DNA of 64,000 bases from Trogon surrucura (lineage: Eukaryota > Chordata > Aves > Trogoniformes > Trogonidae), in NCBI GenBank assembly GCA_020746105.1, contig CM036626.1, forward strand, positions 18,713,001-18,777,000. Reading direction: 5' to 3'. How positions within the stretch are numbered: position 1 is the stretch's first letter; every line of letters begins with the position of its first letter. Positions 10,958 through 22,500 of this stretch are shown here, one piece after another. Both the position numbers and the translations under genes were made by a program. Below the pieces are notes generated by a model. That model had not been told where the DNA came from, did not search any database, and saw only the letters and a list, made by a program, of their open reading frames with translations.

Positions 10958-13066
10958 AATGCAGATGCTGTGCATTTCCCACGTCTTCATCCTGTTGCAG
11001 TAAGTACTTTTATAAATGATCTTTGCTGCTGAGCCTGCGAGAGCTCTAGGCTGGGATGTGTTGGTGCCGTGGTGTTGGCAGAGCTCTGAAATTAGCCAGG
11101 CTTTTCCTGCTTCACCTCCTCTAACGCAGTCACTCCAAGAGCAGGGACCTGGAGGCGAGTCTTTTTGAAGCTAGAGATAAAGCCATCACATGATTTCTTT
11201 GCAAATTAAAACTATACCTTGTAACAGAATAAATACAGCCAGATACCCTAGCTTTTTTACCATGACCTCAGCAACTGTTGTTTTAGGAGATAGGAGGAAA
11301 ATATTAGTAACCTGTTCTCAGTGCCTGGTGGAAAAACAGACAAAACTGTTCTAGACCTAACTCTTGGAGCTCACCTGGACTCATTGTATACCCTACCAGA
11401 GGAGGCACCTGTTATTACTCTATTTCTGTCCAAATCTTCAGGGTGGCACTGCATTTTGCCAGTATTTTATTTTTCTTCTTTTTTTTCTCCATCAGCGGTA
11501 AGAGGTTTTTTCCATATAGAGAAATCTATCTTGAGGGACCTTTTAAACTTAGATAGTTGAAACATTTCAGCAGTCCTTTTTTATACAAAGCTTTGCCTTA
11601 TTCACCACACGGGGTGGGGTTAGAACAGAAAATACTCACTGTAGAGAACTGAAAGGCTGAGCAGCCAAGCGGCACCCAATGCCTTCTGTGTGTGGACGTG
11701 GAAATACTTGATGTCTGTGAATAAAGCACTCCAGATTCACGTAACAAGTGGATGCTATAGCTGCGCTTTGTAAAACACGGCCCCGCGTTGCCTGTGTGAG
11801 GCTGCCAAAATACCCTTGAGTCAGCAGGAGCTGGGTCTCAGGAACAAGGATGTGGCTTGGTGCCTAGCGTATGTCAAAAGCATCGTGTTTGTTAATCCTG
11901 AATCTCCACAGACCCAACCATCCTTTTAACCTGAGGTACCTGCAAATACGAGAGCAGATGTGCAAAGCGCCTGAGATTTGTTCTAGTTTCTGACTTCTTG
12001 CTCACGGCCTCTCTTTGTCCCGCCTGGTGTGTTGTGTTGAGAGCTTTTAATAGCGTCTTCCAAAAGTGCCGAAGCCCCAGTGAACGCCGTGCGTCCCAAA
12101 CGGGAGCATCTCACACCGGAGAGGCTGCACAGCTCTTGCGCGGGCTCCTCCGCTTGTGCTTTTCGTTGGAGCCCCGTCACTCCACAGGCAGCGCGAGGCT
12201 GAAATGTTATTTGGCGTCACTGAGGGGAGCTGATTGACAGGCAGGTGGAAAAGGAGGCAGTAATGAACGGCAAGAGCAGTCATTTGCACAGATGACTACA
12301 GAAAACCTGTAATCAATTAATAATTTGCATGTTCAGAATAAAGATGAGCCGAGCGGTAAATTATTAACTGCAGTCTAATAGCTTCGGCTAGATGATAGCA
12401 GATAATTTGTTATGCTTGCATTAGCAAATAACTGAGGTAGTCAGGGTACATAAAAATCCAAACCCGTTGCAGTGGCATCTAAAATGTACTTATTTGGCTT
12501 GAACAAAACTTCTCTATTGGCATGCCTTTTGGAGAAAAATATTTTTTTTTCCATTAAAGAAAGTTTTTACCAACTATTTATGTTTTACAAAAAGTTCTTC
12601 CTTTTCACAGAAAGGAAAAGCAGCTAGAAACCTTCAGAATTCCTCCCACATCTCAGCTCCTCTGAAAGTCAAACAGAAATTAGTATTTAAATTTTAATAA
12701 ACCCCCTAGAATTTTCTGAATGAATTCTTTAAATCCGCTGTCATGCTCCGTCTTCAAAGGCATATATGGCAAAGTGCCACTACAATCAACACTTGCATCT
12801 GTAAAAAACCCCGTGGTACTCGTCTTAAAGACTGGAGTAAATCTTGCGTGAGCATCACTGGGACTATGCCTAGAACTTCATTTTCTTAGAGGAGGTCAAG
12901 TTCTGAAAGATCTGCAACAAATGTTGGCTAGTAGAACAAATACAACATATGCGCTTTTTATTATTAAAAGCTGTGTATAAATTGCAGGAGATTTAGTTTT
13001 ATGGCAAGTATGAAGAGTCCATAAAAATGTTTTAGGTGAGGAAGGAGCAGGATTTCAAGTTATAGA

Positions 13067-13092
13067 TTTTTTTTCTTTTTTTTTTTTTTTTT
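13067..13092. repeat. Poly-T tract
   Basis: Twenty-five T with a single C at 13075. No adjacent transposon body is recognised. It may be the complement of a retroposon tail or simple slippage. Confidence 0.8.
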
Positions 13093-13802
13093 CTAACATT
13101 TCACACAGAATCACACAGATTCCCTCATTGTTCTGTTTTTTTTTCAGGTTTGTGAGGCATACCATAAAAGCAGAAAAATTGAGATTTGTGAAATAATCTG
13201 AAGCATTTAACTATTAAGCAGCTGCTGATACTATATAGCAACATTAAGTGCATGAAGGGAGCCACTTGGGTCAGTATTGGGGTTAAAAGCCATGCTTATG
13301 ACCTGTAATTCATGAATCACATCCACTTAGAATTGGTGCTTTAAAGTTTGTCTCCTCATATGGAGGCAGCACTTACCTCGTGCATTGCATTCTCAAGTTT
13401 TTTAACGGTTACATAATGTTATGACAATGGTACCCAGAGATGCTGAAATGGTTTGAGCAGCCGAATAGTGAGCTCAGTGAATAAAATCTCGGGACTGGGA
13501 TACAATTACCCAGTGCTTTTCTGGTAACAAGTATTTATCCTGCATTCTTTGCTTTTAATTGAGCTCGTCTCGGCCAGCTAATGAGAGCCAGCAGAACACG
13601 CTCTCTCTGATATAACGGGCATCAGGAACTGCCCTGCACAGTGAAAGTTTGTCTAGCAGAACTTTTCCAGTCCCTGCCACGCCCTCAAGGAGCTTTGCTG
13701 CTGCAACACCTCATCCATATATCGTGTTTTAGTCACCTTAGGGTAATTCTTGGCTTCAGTGAGAGCTGAGCTAGCACTTACGCTTTGTAACTAGTTAAGA
13801 AA

Positions 13803-13833
13803 TATGTATATATATATTTTTATATATATATAT
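13803..13833. repeat. TA microsatellite with internal T4
   Basis: Two TA-alternating blocks, 13803-13817 and 13821-13833, flank a short T run. The halves are self-complementary and could fold into a hairpin. This is simple sequence. Confidence 0.85.
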
Positions 13834-15764
13834 GCGCCCTGTTTTTCAGATGGGTGGTTATATTATAGAGCCACAATTCTAGCTTCATCCTTTCTCTAAT
13901 TTCAGTCTTTCTGAAAGACCTCACCTCATTATCCATATTTACAGACTTCCTTCTCTTAGGGATGCTTCCTGGACAACGTTGGCGTGGGTAAACTTGCTAC
14001 AACTGGGGGATGCAAGCCGCATCAGTCCTGCTTATTTTTAAAGGTAGTTGGTTACCATTTGTGTCTAAATGTAGAGTGGAGAGAAGTTCTGTTACGGAAT
14101 CAGTCCAGATTTGTATAGCTGTTAGCTGAACAAGTGAGCTCACGGTCTCACACTGCCTTGTCTTGCCATTGTCATGGTTCGTGCTGCCTTGTGCTACAGA
14201 CTTGGCCTGGGCATCGTTCCTGCTGCTGGCTGGTAGCACAGAGCGTCTGGAAAAGTGTCTTGTCAGGGCATTTGCAAGCTCCACCCTCCCTGAGTGACAC
14301 GATGCCGGCCCTGCGGGGTCCTGCTGATCTTCCCCCAACGTGAGGAACACGGCGAACGGACGCTGTGGGGACTTGGCTGGACTGATGTCCTTGTTCCTGG
14401 AACCTTGTCCTGCTCTGGGTGTTGTGTGGGTCGCTGCAGATGGGTCTAGGGTATTGGCGTCTGTCCAGTACAGATGCAGTATTTGCAAAACGGGAGAATA
14501 TGAACAACGTTACAGCAACAGTATTTCCTGTGGTTGGGAGTCAGATTGCAGCTGCAGGGATTTTGAAACTTAGAGGCCTTCTATGATAACAGTATCGAGC
14601 CTGAGAGCAAGTCTGAGATACCTGCCTGGGAATGGCAGTGCTTTTGCCTGCTTCTCTGCCCTGCGTGTTATGCTGTGTTTTAAACGTGGTTTCTCTCTCC
14701 TTCATTTCTTACTTGTTGGGAAAGATGTTTTTTTGGCAGGAAGTTGTAGTCAAAAGAGTTTGTCCATGTATATCCCTTTATACGAAACAGTGCCACAGGT
14801 CGATATTTTAAGTAGCAAATGTTCCAGCACACCTCTGGACGTGCCCGTATGAGCCCACTTACTGCCAGTGCATTCATCAGTTGTTTCTCCAGCAATAACA
14901 CAGATTGGTTTTGCTGTTGGAAACTTTGAACATATGACACCCTTCGGATATAAAAGTGCTTAGTGGTAAAGATCTGGTGCACTAAGAGCAATTGTCCCCT
15001 AGAGATAAATTTATATTCCAATTTGGAGGGGCATGAGGAGCAACAAGAGGTGCAGTGTCTTTCTGCACTGGGAGGACTGGAAAGGCTCTGGACCCAGAAT
15101 TGAGTCAAAACCAGTTAAGGGTAGGATTCAATATCCTGCTTTTTCTTTGGCTACGAGATTTGAGATGCAGCCCTACAGCACTGATCTCAGTTTCTGGTCT
15201 CCTTGTTTTGTGCCATAACCACAGGGAAGAGTGCTGCCTGGCTCCAGGTGACTTAATTCAATTGGTTCTAGTCAGCATATTTTTTAAAAGCAGCAAAAGG
15301 TTAAAGCAGAAACTGGTGGGAGAGCATCAAAGCTGATCCTAGAGGAACAAGAGGAGTCTAAATGCGGTGGGGGAGAGTCGGTGAGGACTGTAAACCGGAG
15401 CCAAGGACTCTCGCAGGAGCCCTGCCTCGCGCCCAGCTGCTGATGTGGAAACTGTCACTTTGTATGAAAGAGCATCAAATCACGTTCATTAGGCTGGAGC
15501 ATGAACTCAGAGGGGCACTCCTCCACTGAAAAAAGCTCTTCTGACTCCTCTGATTAGTGAGTGTAATTAGAAAGTCTGTGTTCACTGGAAGGAAACTGCT
15601 TTGGTCTATGCTCTGGTATGGATTAAACTGAAAACCAAAACGTCATTGTGTTTTGACTAATTGCTGCTGAAACTTTTCAGCAAAATATCAAATCTTGAAG
15701 TGAGGCCACATCAGAAAACGTACAAAAATCAAAAAAGTACAATAAGTACATGGCTGGTATATTA

Positions 15765-15785
15765 TTTTTTTTTTTTTAAAAAAAT
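15765..15785. repeat. T13-A8 homopolymer junction
   Basis: Thirteen T are followed directly by eight A, giving a self-complementary low-complexity tract. No transposon is visible on either side. Confidence 0.8.
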
Positions 15786-18754
15786 CTAATGGGTAGATCT
15801 AAGGAAAAAGAAATTCTCAAACACAGTTGCTTGGGTTCCATAAAATGAAATTCAAGTTCGGTATATTAAAAAACATGTGGAGTGTATTTGAAAACATTTT
15901 ATACAAAGGCCTGAGAGCCAAAATGGGAAAGATGTGACTGCAGATAAGCTCTCGTGCTCAGAACAGAGCATAGGTCATGGATCAGGCATGAAAAAGGAAA
16001 ACTGAAGGGAGGATCAAGTGTATGATAGACTTCTGTAGCTTTCAGAGAACTCACAGGGTGTTTGTTCCCAAACTTGGTGAAGGAATGGCTCCTATCGGCC
16101 TTGGTGGACTTTAATTCAATTTAATACACGGAACGAGATTTGTGGGAGAAGTGGTTATAATTTTCAGGTTCTGCTAATTGAGAGGGCATCAGAAATCCCA
16201 GAGCTGACTGCCAGCAAAAGGTCCCTCGGCAACATGTGCTGGTTGCAGCAGAGAGAGTCAGACAGAGCTCTTGAGTGGACACACAATGCTTCCTCTGTCT
16301 TACTGGGCTGCCTAGGTGGTATAAACTGGATCGGTGGCACGTAGCCTAAAACAAAGCTCCGATTTTGGTTGCTTTATCTGTGGACCAGGTTTTCAAAAGC
16401 TAATCAGGACCCTAAAAAATGAAGGCAGAAACAGCGGCTTTTTTACTTTGGCAGGTACCAAAGTTTATCCTGGCAGGATACGCAGGCAGGTATGCAAAGT
16501 TTGTTCTTGTAACTCATTAAAGGCTAATGAAACACAGCTCTAGGTGTAACTAACAGTTTAATGTGAAACAATCGAAGGGAATTATCCTGTGATTGACTGT
16601 CTGCTGGAGACAGGGAAGGACCTTTGAGAGTCTTTTCTGCTGAAGGCTGGTGGTCCCTAGGGACCCTTTCTGTTAGCCCTTTGTTCACAGTCCTCTTCTC
16701 CAATATCTGCCATGACGGCTGGTATTTTTTATTCCTCTGCTTTACACCTGTTCTGCGTTAACAACCAGCAAAGACCGAAGCGTGGCGAAGAGAATTTGTC
16801 ATATTATCGTGGTTCTGACACACCCGAGGTAGGATAGCTGATCAATCATGCACGGGTGGCTGGCTCGTCAGATAGCGCAGCCCGGGCACACGGAGCTTGG
16901 TGCTGAAAGCAAGTTAAAGTCGTCGTCGATTTGCAGGCGGATTAAGGAACGTAAGAGCATTCCCCTGCTGAAAGGTAGAAAGCGGCCCGTTAGCAAACGT
17001 GGTTGGATGGTTTCAGAGCGCTGCTTTCAGCGTCTCCGTTCCAATTGATTTTATAACTTGAGGAAGGGAAAAGCATTTCAGGTACCACCCACGACCTTCA
17101 CTTAGACTTAGGCCAGGAACTGGGCACCAGCATAAAACCAGTTTGCACTGGTCACAGTATTTCCAGAGGACTCCCAGACAAACTGTTTTCTCCTCACTGT
17201 TTTGCCTTCTTATGACTTCATTTAATCCTACTTTTCAGATAAGAACTGACCTCACTCATGCTGATATTGTCTGCAAATTACATAACTTTAATAATTAATA
17301 CTGTATACGGTGTTATTGTACTTGCATTTCTCACAAATGAACTATTATCTATAGGTGACTGAAAAGCAGAGATGTAAGGGAAGGACTCTGCCACTTGAGT
17401 AATATTTTTTTTTTAAAACACGGTTTCCATCTGATGTGAATTACACTGTATGCTTTAGACATTGTTTCAAACTAGCCGTGCTAAAAAAGTTTGATTTTAG
17501 CAGATTCTTATGTTTTCCACATGCATTGGAGTCTCCCACTTACTGAAGGAAATCCGGCAGGATTTAAAGAAAATTGTGTAAGAGGGACTAAATAATATTC
17601 ATGAGATGTCTTCTGTCCTGTAGAGGAGCCAGAGAATGCCAGGATTCCAGAATAATTCTTAGAAATGACTGATCAGCATCACAGCCAGCCTTGCAAATGA
17701 TTTCTGCTGCAGCAACTGAAAATGGGAATAGTGGGTGGGAGCAACAAGAATGGGAAACTGCTGTACCATGAGGCAGAACGGGTATTTGGAATTTTTTGCT
17801 TCCAAAGTAGTGGCGTGCGCTGAGCTGTGCTGCTGAATAAGAGTTCCAGCTGAGCGTTTTGTTGCACTGCAGCACTTACCAAGTTTCGGTGTGTTTACCC
17901 ATCTAAGTCAACGCTCGTACTTTGCGAATCCACGCAGGCAAGTCATCACCAGCGACAAACTTCTTAAACCTTTGTGTTGTTGTGTATGTTCAAGTACTTC
18001 TGCGTCCTGGTGCCGAGCTCCTGGGGTTTCCCCGAGTCGCTCCCCAAAAGCGGAGGCGAGGGGAGCTGCACCCTCAGCTCTGCCTGGCCTGGGCTCAGCG
18101 CCCCAGGTGGGCACAGACGACGAGCTGATCGCCCGCAGCTGCAGATGATGGGGATGATGAGGAGCTGGCCTGGCCCCCACCCAGCACTGCTGGGGCTGTC
18201 TCCTCCTTTAGAGTGCTGGGAAAGTTTAATACTTACTTCTGTCTCCAACACGACAGCGTTTTTTATTTCTTTTTCCTGGATGCTGCTGTCTTTCATGTGG
18301 CTGGGTGAGTACAAGCCTTTTGCGTGCCCTGGGTACTGTGCGAGTGCGTCGCCTCGGGACGGTGCGTAGACATCGGTGTGAGGATGAGCAGTGGCTTTGT
18401 TTTAAAAGTAAAAAGTCCTCAAAGGGCTTCAAGTATTAGCTCTTCTGGAAGCCTAGCTTTGATTCTAGTCATGCGGAGTATAATCTTGCAGATCTCGGAG
18501 CAAGAGAGAAACTTCTGAATTAGTGTTTAAATACCTTCTCTACAAGTACTCTGAAACTGCTCTCTCAGGGCAGAGTAACTGAATGAATCCAGGAATTGGT
18601 ATCTGAGGGCCTTTTGGGTCCAGGAGTTGTACTAACAGGAGCTCTTTCCTCTCTTTCTGAGATATTTAGAGGGGAAATTTCTGTGTTTAGAGTTAAGAAT
18701 CTCCTACTGGTACAGGCCTGAAATCTGGCTGTTCTCGGTCTTAAGCCAAGGGGG

Positions 18755-18833
18755 AAATAACTTTTTGGGTGAAATAACTTTTCTGTTCAATGGAAGCAAG
18801 GCGGGGAAAATAACTTTTCTGTTCAATGGAAGC
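18755..18833. repeat. Short tandem duplication, 36-bp period
   Basis: AAATAACTTTTCTGTTCAAT plus TGGAAGC is repeated exactly at 18772-18797 and 18808-18833, 36 bp apart. A partial third copy (AAATAACTTTTT) starts at 18755. The two full copies are identical over 26 bp, so at least the last duplication looks recent. Confidence 0.88.
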
Positions 18834-19492
18834 TACTGTTTGTTTTTTTTTCTGGGGAAAAAAGGAATAATTTTCTTTCTGTGCTGAACTGGAGTGTTTG
18901 AGCCCTAAATACAGTCAGGAAACATTTAATATCTAATGTTTGTAACAGCATAATTTTCAGCTTTATGGTAGTACTTTATACTATGCAGGTGGACGGTGAT
19001 GTAAGTGGAAATGACTGGCCCAAAAGAAGGGGGGATTTATTTAAGATAGCTTTAAAGTTAGCACTGCTAAAGGGGTTCTGTTCCACTGCTGTGCTTAGGG
19101 GTGCTTGCAGCTGGCTCGTCTGGAGACCACGAGCAGCACAGAAAGGAAGGTCTCGCGTTTGCTGTCTCGCAAAGGAGAGTGAGCAGTGCTAACGCTGCTT
19201 CTGCTTCTCGACTCTTGGCTGAGGAGCAAGAGCTGTGGGCATGCAGAGATTAGGGCATGCAAGTGTCTTGGAATTGGAAGGATACTTCTGTCCAGATCTG
19301 AAGAAATGTTTGGCTGCATTTAGCAGTTTTTGGGTGCTTTAGCATGACCATACAACCTCTTCTGTCGCTTTCAGAGAGTAAGTGTTTATAACAAAGGGTG
19401 TTATAACCAGAAAAACACTCTGCTGCTATTTCTGGTGGCCAATGTCAATGCAAACATGGGAGGTGTAAACAAGAAGGAAATAAGGTAGCAGA

Positions 19493-19573
19493 GCATCCCT
19501 GCCCACAACAGGGAGGTTGGATTAAAATGATCTCTAAGGTCCCTTCCAGCCCAGGCCATTCTATGATTCTGTG
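19493..19573 (+). mobile_element. CR1 LINE 3' terminal fragment
   Basis: CATCCCTGCCCACAACAGGG is followed by AGGTTGGATTAAAATGATCT, the conserved AAGGTCCCTTCCAGCCCA and the terminal CATTCTATGATTCTGTG. This is the CR1 3' UTR and terminus in plus orientation, about 80 bp, strongly 5'-truncated. Its 3' end is at 19573. Confidence 0.92.
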
Positions 19574-22500
19574 AAACCTTTTCACACCGACGTGCTGCAA
19601 GGCTTTTGCCTCTTAGGTCTGCTCTGCGTACAGCTCATGAGGAGACTGCTGTACCTATTTCCAGCCTGATCAGTGGTGAGGATTGTCTGGATGCTGAGAG
19701 CTCAGGTGTGGTGGAGGAGGGCTGGAGGGAGGCTGGCGGGGGGCAGCCCTGGCTGCCGGTGGCTTCCCGGGTGGGAGCAGCTGGCCTGGGTGACACATTG
19801 TGGGTGTCGGGGCTCTGGAGGAGTGTGGAGTTTAGGAGTGGATTTCTGACTTGTGTTTACAGCTTGTTGTGAGATGCTGTCAGGGGTGCTCTGCTCTGTG
19901 AGAATGTAACAGTGACAACTGTTACTCTGGCTCAGACATTGCTGGTCTTAAAAGCTTCCCGGGATTGTTGCTGTTAGTCTGTTATTTCCTCCCTGCGGCT
20001 CTGTGACAGCGACCTTTTGTCGTGCAGCTCTTCAGTGTGGGAACCAGCTTCTTGTCCAGAGCAGCAGGGAGGGATGCAGACGGTGTGACCACAGCTGTTT
20101 GACTGCAGGGTCTCAAAAGCACGATAGGTAACATAGTAAGGAGTCATAGAAAGCTTGGTAAAGGTGAAGAGGTGCCTTACTCCTTACTTTATTGCTGACC
20201 TGTATCAGGTAACTCACAAGGACATAAGCTAGACTGGCTCCCTGGTACCTCTTGTGCAAGCTGTGGCTTTTCCTCCAGACTTCTTCCACCTGGAACACGT
20301 TGTTTTCTAAGTGTCCTTTTCCTTGCACTTCAAGGTGCTTACTCATCCTGGTTTGTGTGCTGCTTTTCTCTTGCTTTGCTCCCTTTTTAGACCAAGAAGC
20401 TCCTGGTGCGGGAGGAGTTAGTGGCAGTGTTGCGCAACTGCCAGGCGGTTTGGTTCCTTGTGTCCCTGTTCAAGAGGAGACATTGGCTTGTAAATATTCC
20501 TCTCTGAAGTATGATTAAGCCTTAGACCACAGTGGCTACAGACATCTTCCTATAATACTTTTTGACAGGGCACAGTTGATTAATGAAGCTAGAAGCATGA
20601 GAAGGAAAACTCTGGGAAACTCCTATATAGCACTTTAAATGTCTCATGCAAATTAGCATTTCTGAAATGTTGTCTGCTTTAAACTTTAGGCCCAGAGAAG
20701 AAAATGTGCTGGTAGGTATGAGTAGTCTGATTTTCTTCCCAAGCTCAGCAAGGCTCTGTGCTGGTGAAGGGCAGCAAGAAGCTTTGAAACGAGGAGTTTG
20801 ATGTTTCTGTTGAATGAAAGAATTGGGCTGTTGTGGAAGTGACTGAAGGACAGAATATCAGCATCTCTAAATCCCTTGGGTGTTGTCTAATGCTGTCCCT
20901 TTAAGAACTATGTTGATGTAATGAGTTCTTGAGGTAGTGACTTTTTAGTGTATTTAAGGGAAACAGGACCACCCTGATTAGCTGTAGTTTTGATTTCAAA
21001 AGCAGTTATGACTATTGAAATGTTGTCCTATGCTGTAAATCACTAATTTCTGGCGCCAAGGTATCGCAGGCTTGCTACAAAGCCATTAAGTTCAGTGGTT
21101 AGGCCCCAAAATTTCCCATTTTGAGGCAGTTTGGCAGCTGAACCAAGTGTGAGAATCCATGTGGGAGAAGTCTCCCCAGGAGCTGTGTAATAGATCTGTG
21201 GGGAAGCCTATGAAGCCGTGCCTGTCTCAAGGAGAAGTGCACTGGAGCATGTTCTCTGATAATGCCCTCAAGCAAACCTGTGTAGCTCGGCACAAAAATC
21301 TGCCACATGGGGTGTCAGTGGGTCTGAAGTTAGGGGCAAGGTGAACGGCTTCGTGTGACAGAGTCCATAGTTCCTTCAGCGTGCTGGGCTGACTTTCCTG
21401 AAGTCATCAGCGCCTGCGGAAAGACATGATACAAGTTCTGGTTCTCGGAGGTGGCTGTGCATCACTTCAAAGGGTGTTTCAAGCTGAGCACACACTATTT
21501 GAGCTGACTGAAATACTAATTTTCAATTTCTTCCACCCGGAGGGGGTGGCATGTGAGTGCCACCTGCATTGCATGACACCCTGGCAGTGGAGGTAAAATA
21601 TCTTTTTTTACGAGGTAGAAGATTAGTCGCACTCAAAAACTTCACAGTGAAACGCATCTCGCTAAAAATACCAGAGAACTTCAATTCCAAAGACGCGCTG
21701 CTTCATTGTTTGAAGATGTTTGTTACCGTCACAATCAATATGAGTCGTGCTTTTCACGAGTTTTCATATTCTGCAGTTGGGAGCGCGGTGCTGGGTGTGT
21801 ATTTCATTGTCAGTCTCCTTTAACTCCTTTTGTGCTCTCCAGTATTAATCTTTTCTTGTTGATGTTTTCCAAACCTAATCCAGCACAGCTTCTGGAAAAT
21901 AAAGCCATTGTTTAAATTGATGGTTTTGAGCAAAATAAATCATAAATCAGTGCGTAATCTTTGAAGCCTCTTTTCATCTAGAAAGTTGTTGGGTTTTTTA
22001 TTGTTTGTTTGTTTTGTTTTGTTTTGTTTTACCCGTGTGAAGTGATTATAGAGCATAGATTGGAAATCTGCAAGAGGACCATGCCACCTGCAGGTGCTGG
22101 CGAGGGGGTGCATGTCTGAAGAGAGTTGGGTGCTGGCAGAGCCGAGCTGCCCCTCCACCTGGTCTGCAGGTCATCAGAATAAACATCCTCCTTTTTCTTT
22201 CATCCTGGAAAGCATGAAATATAACAGAGATTGTTTATTTTTTTTTCTTTTTCCTCAGAATCTCCATGTTAATCAGTCTTGACTAAAAAGTGAAAATGGC
22301 TCAGATGAGGCAGGATCTGTATAGTTTTTCTTTATTTTTTTTTTTTGCCTTCACGGGAAGCAGGATGTGCAGCTCTAGGTTGGAGGTGCCCCACGGGCCA
22401 GAACCCTGATGCTTTGGTGTATTGCTTGATGTATTAACCGATGTTCCTCTCGTAGTAAGAGTTGATGTCTTACAGTCTGTCTGGGAGGTAAAAAGCTGTA

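Larger units (their letters stand above)
10958..19492. other. Unique non-coding sequence with possible regulatory block
   Basis: No gene is supported. The longest open frame is a 163-codon one on the minus strand (13997-14488). Its translation has no recognisable domain, and it shares the region with other frames on both strands, so it is not called. A GC- and CpG-richer patch lies at about 18000-18200. An AT-rich block with homeobox and octamer-like words at 12215-12445 is discussed as a finding. Simple repeats in this interval are listed separately. Confidence 0.5.

Noticed and set aside
13997-14488. 163-codon minus-strand open frame
   Set aside because: Low-complexity, polar translation without known motifs; overlapped by open frames on both strands, as expected in a low-stop patch.
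17891-18369. Cluster of plus and minus open frames near 18 kb with a GGGTGAGTAC donor-like word at about 18304
   Set aside because: All frames are open because the segment is GC-rich; no acceptor with a pyrimidine tract is positioned upstream and the translation is unrecognised.
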